NCBI GenBank assembly: GCA_036563805.1
Contig: DATCLS010000045.1
Coordinates: forward strand, 1 to 64,000
Reading direction: 5' to 3'
DNA: 64,000 bases
Source: DATCLS01 sp036563805
Lineage (GTDB): Bacteria; Actinomycetota; Acidimicrobiia; Acidimicrobiales; VFJN01
The notes under the pieces are model-generated. The model saw only the letters and a program-made list of their open reading frames with translations. It ran no database searches and had not been told where the DNA came from. The translations under genes were made by a program, and so were the position numbers. Shown here one piece after another: positions 61,248-64,000 of this stretch; position 1 is the first letter of the stretch; every line of letters begins with the position of its first letter.

Positions 61248-62797
61248 AGGGCGACCTCCTCGGGCTCGTCGGGGCCGTCGGGTGGGATGGGCGGGCGCGA
61301 CGGGCGGCGTGCGGCCGGCGCGCCGGGTGCGGCCGAAGCCGGGGGCTGCGGGGACGGCGCGACGGGCGTGGCCGGTGCGGGCGGGCCGAACGGCTCGGGC
61401 AGGTTGCGGGTGTGGCCGGCCGCCACCAGGGCATGGTGGGCGGCCGTGCGGCCGCTGCGCACCGCCCCCTCCATGGTCGCCGGCCACCCGGTGTCGGTCC
61501 ACGCCCCGGCCAGCACCAGGCCGGGAACCGCGGTCAGGCACGGCAGCCGGGCCGAGCGGCACCCGGGCCCGCCCCGGAACGTCGCCGCCGGCTCGCGGGA
61601 AACCAGGCAGTCGACCACCCGGGCCTCCCGCGCCCGAGGGAACACCCGCGCCAGCGCGGCGAGCGTGCGGGCCTTGAGGGCGTCGCCGGCCAGGCCCATC
61701 TCGGCGTCGGCCGCGCTGAGCGACACGGCCAGGTACTGGCCGTCGCAGGGGTCGAGCCCGGCGCCGGCCGTGCGGTCGAACACGAACTGGACGTCGGGGT
61801 CGATCGACGCCGCCATCGGCAGGTCGGTGACCGGCCGGTCGTAGATCACGTGGACGTTGACGATCGGCGACACGCCGAGCCGGGTGCCGGCGTCGGCCGG
61901 TACGGGCAGCCCGGCGACGTCGGCCAGGGCGGAGTGGGGGACCGCGACGATCACGGCGTCGGCCGGGTGCTCGGTGCCGCCGGCGGCCACGGTGAAACGG
62001 GCGCCGGCCGGGTCGGCGCTGTCGGCGGGCAGGCCGGTGGACGGGCCGGCCGACCCGATCGACGGATCCGCGTAGCGGATGGCTCCGACCGGGGCGCCGG
62101 TCACGACCTCGACGCCGGCGGCCTCCAGAGCCCGGCGCCCGGCCTCGCCGTGGAGCTGGCCGAGCGGCACCCGGGACCAGCCGATGTCGGCGGCCGCGGC
62201 GTCGGTCAGCAGGCCGGTCCGGAACACCATGGCGGCCAGGGCGAGCGACGCCTCCCGGGCCGGGAGGTTGACGGTTGGCCGGCAGATCAGGTCCCACAAC
62301 GCCCGCTGGGCCTCGGGCGACTGCCCGCGGCGGGCGAGCCACTCGCCGAACGTCTGCTGGTCGCTGGCCTCGGCGTCGGGGTCGACGCCGCGGAGGGCCA
62401 GCGCGGCCGGCAGCAGCCGGAGCCGGTCGCGGAGCCGCAGGTGGCGGTAGGCGAGCAGCGAGCGGCCCAGGTGGGCGGGCGCCGGCAAGCCGCTCCGCCG
62501 GAGCCGGGCGACCCGGCCGTCCGGCCCGAGGACGGGCACGTCGAGCCGGGGCTGGAGGTCGACCTGGCCGGCGACGCCCAGCCGCTCGAGGAACGCCGTG
62601 TAGGCCGTGCAGCAGCGCAGGAACACGTGCTGGCCGTTGTCGAACCACAGCCCGTTGTGGCGGAACGACCAGGTGGCGCCGCCCAGGCGCCGCCGGCGCT
62701 CGACGAGGGTCACCCGGGCGCCGGCGTCCGCGGCCGCCAGCGCCGCGGCCATCCCGGCGAGCCCGCCGCCGACGACGCAGATCCGCCCCCGGCTCAC
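61244..62797 (-). CDS. hpnE: Squalene-associated FAD-dependent desaturase HpnE
   Basis: A 517-residue FAD amine-oxidase-like enzyme. It has the N-terminal dinucleotide fold ICVVGGGLAGMAAALAAADA, FDNGQHVFLRCCTAYTAFLE, IGWSRVPLGQLHGEA and the C-terminal FAD motif LVLAGAWTDTGWPATMEGAV. HpnC, HpnD and HpnE together make squalene from farnesyl diphosphate via hydroxysqualene; HpnE does the last reduction. A Pro/Ala-rich tail of about 55 residues is extra. GTG 62797 overlaps the preceding stop (GTGA). Confidence 0.95.
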   Translation of the reverse strand: MSRGRICVVGGGLAGMAAALAAADAGARVTLVERRRRLGGATWSFRHNGLWFDNGQHVFLRCCTAYTAFLERLGVAGQVDLQPRLDVPVLGPDGRVARLRRSGLPAPAHLGRSLLAYRHLRLRDRLRLLPAALALRGVDPDAEASDQQTFGEWLARRGQSPEAQRALWDLICRPTVNLPAREASLALAAMVFRTGLLTDAAAADIGWSRVPLGQLHGEAGRRALEAAGVEVVTGAPVGAIRYADPSIGSAGPSTGLPADSADPAGARFTVAAGGTEHPADAVIVAVPHSALADVAGLPVPADAGTRLGVSPIVNVHVIYDRPVTDLPMAASIDPDVQFVFDRTAGAGLDPCDGQYLAVSLSAADAEMGLAGDALKARTLAALARVFPRAREARVVDCLVSREPAATFRGGPGCRSARLPCLTAVPGLVLAGAWTDTGWPATMEGAVRSGRTAAHHALVAAGHTRNLPEPFGPPAPATPVAPSPQPPASAAPGAPAARRPSRPPIPPDGPDEPEEVAL

Positions 62798-64000
62798 CCG
62801 CCCTCCCCGCGGCGCGGGACGAGCGAGCCGAGGGCGACCGTCAGCTTGCGGGCGGTGGGCAGCGAGACCCGACCGCGCAGCACCGCCGCCGGGTCGCGCT
62901 CGATGGCGTCGAGCAGGCCGCGGTAGATGCCCGCCATCGCCCCCACGCAGGCGCGGGAGCGGTGGTCGAGGTGCGGGAGGAGCCGCAGGCCCCGGTCGTA
63001 CCACTGGCGGGCCCGCTCGGCCTCGAACGTGACGAGCGCGGCCAGCCGGTCGCGGGGCCCCGAGGCGTCGGGGGCGCAGCCGAACCGGGCCAGGTCGGCG
63101 GCGGGAAGGTAGACGCGCCCGAGGGCGTCGCGGTCCTCGAGCACGTCGCGCAGGACGTTGGTGAGCTGGAGCGCCACCCCCAGGTCGTCGGCCAGGGGTG
63201 CGGCCTCGGCGGGCCGGGCGGCGCCGAAGATGGCGAGCGACAGCCGGCCGATCGAGCCGGCCACCTGGCGGCAGTAGACGACCAGCTCGTCGAAGGTCGC
63301 GAAGCGGGGCACGAGCGCGGGCGCGCCGGCATCGCTCGCACCGTTGGTGGACACCCCGTCGGCGGGGGCGCCGGCGTGGGCGGCGTGGGCGTGGGCGGTG
63401 CGGGCGTCGGCCTCGACATCGCAGCGGCAGCCGTCGAACAGGTCGCCGAGCGCGTCGAGCGGGAGCGGGTAGCGGGCGAGGACGCCGGCCAGGCCCACGA
63501 GGATCGGGTCGGACGGCTCGGCGGCGGTTCCGGTCGCCACTGTGGCCTCGACCCGGCGGCGCAGCGCCGCCAGCTCGGCCAGCTTGGCGGCGGGCTCGCC
63601 CGGCTCGTCGACGATGTCGTCGATGCGGCGGGCCAGGGCGTACACGACGTTCATGGCCGCCCGCTCCGGCGGCCGGAGCAGGGCGATGCCGTAGGCGAAG
63701 TTCTTGGCCTCCCGCCGGGTGATGGCGGCGCACGCCCGGTAGGCGGCCTCGAGGTCGAGCCCCCCGGCCCCCTCCGCCCCGCCGTCGGCGCCGTCCTCCG
63801 GACGGCGGGAGGGGGGCCGACGCGGGGAAGGGCGCGCGGCGAGGAGGGCGGCGGCATGGCGGGCGACGCGGGCCGGCGCCGGGCGGGCCCGGTGGGCCAG
63901 GGTGTCGTAGCCGGCGGCGGCGATGGCGTCGGCCGCCGCCAGGCCGCCCGCCACGTACCCGGCCACGGCCACCCGCGCCCAGCCTCGCAGCGACCGCACC
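62794..64000 (-). CDS. hpnD: HpnD-type presqualene synthase fused to an HpnC-like C-terminus (5' end outside the window)
   Basis: At least 400 residues are visible. The C-terminal 320 are an HpnD-like squalene/phytoene synthase: IRRDDIVDE-type first motif (ALARRIDDIVDE), VAGSIGRLSLAIFGA, and LADDLGVALQLTNVLRDVLE then DALGRVYLP (second Asp motif). It ends RVSLPTARKLTVALGSLVPR. The first 55 visible residues (RGWARVAVAGYVAGGLAAAD AIAAAGYDTL...) resemble the usual C-terminus of HpnC, followed by a Pro/Arg/Gly linker. No ATG, GTG or TTG start was found inside that linker, so a single HpnC-HpnD fusion polypeptide is the simplest reading. Its 5' end lies off the right edge. Confidence 0.8.
   Translation of the reverse strand, partial: VRSLRGWARVAVAGYVAGGLAAADAIAAAGYDTLAHRARPAPARVARHAAALLAARPSPRRPPSRRPEDGADGGAEGAGGLDLEAAYRACAAITRREAKNFAYGIALLRPPERAAMNVVYALARRIDDIVDEPGEPAAKLAELAALRRRVEATVATGTAAEPSDPILVGLAGVLARYPLPLDALGDLFDGCRCDVEADARTAHAHAAHAGAPADGVSTNGASDAGAPALVPRFATFDELVVYCRQVAGSIGRLSLAIFGAARPAEAAPLADDLGVALQLTNVLRDVLEDRDALGRVYLPAADLARFGCAPDASGPRDRLAALVTFEAERARQWYDRGLRLLPHLDHRSRACVGAMAGIYRGLLDAIERDPAAVLRGRVSLPTARKLTVALGSLVPRRGEGG

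Noticed and set aside
63200..63720. Arg-rich plus-strand ORF opposite hpnD
   Set aside because: It is antisense shadow with near-pure Arg/Gly composition and no start signal.

Overview
The window is very GC-rich (clearly above 70 percent by eye), and nearly every long frame has shadow ORFs on the other strand. Gene content points to a high-GC actinobacterium. The clues are an F420-type luciferase-like oxidoreductase, mycothiol-dependent DinB/MDMPI-type proteins, DUF3097, DUF4032, DUF4383 and a complete squalene/hopanoid operon. Many start codons sit 6-8 nt after a TANNNT -10 box, which suggests leaderless transcription. I would place it in Acidimicrobiia or a near relative, but that is inference from gene content and no rRNA is present.

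Layout. 1-3.4 kb: an edge-truncated double-HTH protein, a DUF1330 protein, a GNAT and an MDMPI-like protein. 3.8-12.8 kb: a catabolic/redox block with TetR, two divergent SDRs around a repeated TTGGTGTCA operator, an orphan CoxL-like molybdopterin subunit, an EthD-like protein, an F420-type LLM oxidoreductase, two PNPOx-fold proteins, a serine-hydrolase remnant and a GNAT. 13.1-18.2 kb: tRNA-Ala(CGC) with a strong terminator, a translin-family protein, a membrane protein with an acidic linker, and moeA-moaA-moaC. 18.2-27.9 kb: DUF4383, a ligase-less LigD-type PE-POL protein, galU, an fmdB-mtnP pair behind a CIRCE-like element, a SAF-domain protein, uppP, tldE/tldD and a FlK-like thioesterase. 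27.9-38.2 kb: a LolA/LppX-like protein, a flippase-like protein and a PAP2 enzyme, dxs copy 1, about 1.4 kb of repeat-rich non-coding DNA with a perfect 17-bp palindrome, nfuA, an ABC-F ATPase and DUF3097. 38.6-45.4 kb: an archaeal-style herA-sbcD-sbcC-nurA operon. 45.5-53.7 kb: a crotonase, zf-UBP and DUF4032, an acetoacetate-decarboxylase-fold protein, a DUF1330-DUF664 fusion, TetR, an acyl-CoA synthetase with a KstR-like operator, and a MerR/DUF433 plus PIN-like toxin-antitoxin pair. 53.7-64 kb: the hopanoid operon on the minus strand.

How genes work together. The hopanoid operon reads, from the right edge leftward, HpnC-HpnD (apparently fused), HpnE, a polyprenyl synthase, squalene-hopene cyclase, an HpnG-like domain fused to IspH, HpnH and a second Dxs. 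It therefore combines isoprenoid precursor supply, squalene formation, cyclisation and C35 side-chain attachment. Six of its seven junctions overlap at stop/start codons. The molybdenum-cofactor genes could serve the CoxL-like subunit. HerA, Mre11/SbcD, Rad50/SbcC and NurA together look like a DNA-end resection module.

The most notable items are the HpnG-IspH fusion, the probable HpnC-HpnD fusion, the HerA-NurA-Mre11-Rad50 operon, CIRCE control of an FmdB/MTA-phosphorylase operon, and the LigD-type protein with no ligase domain.
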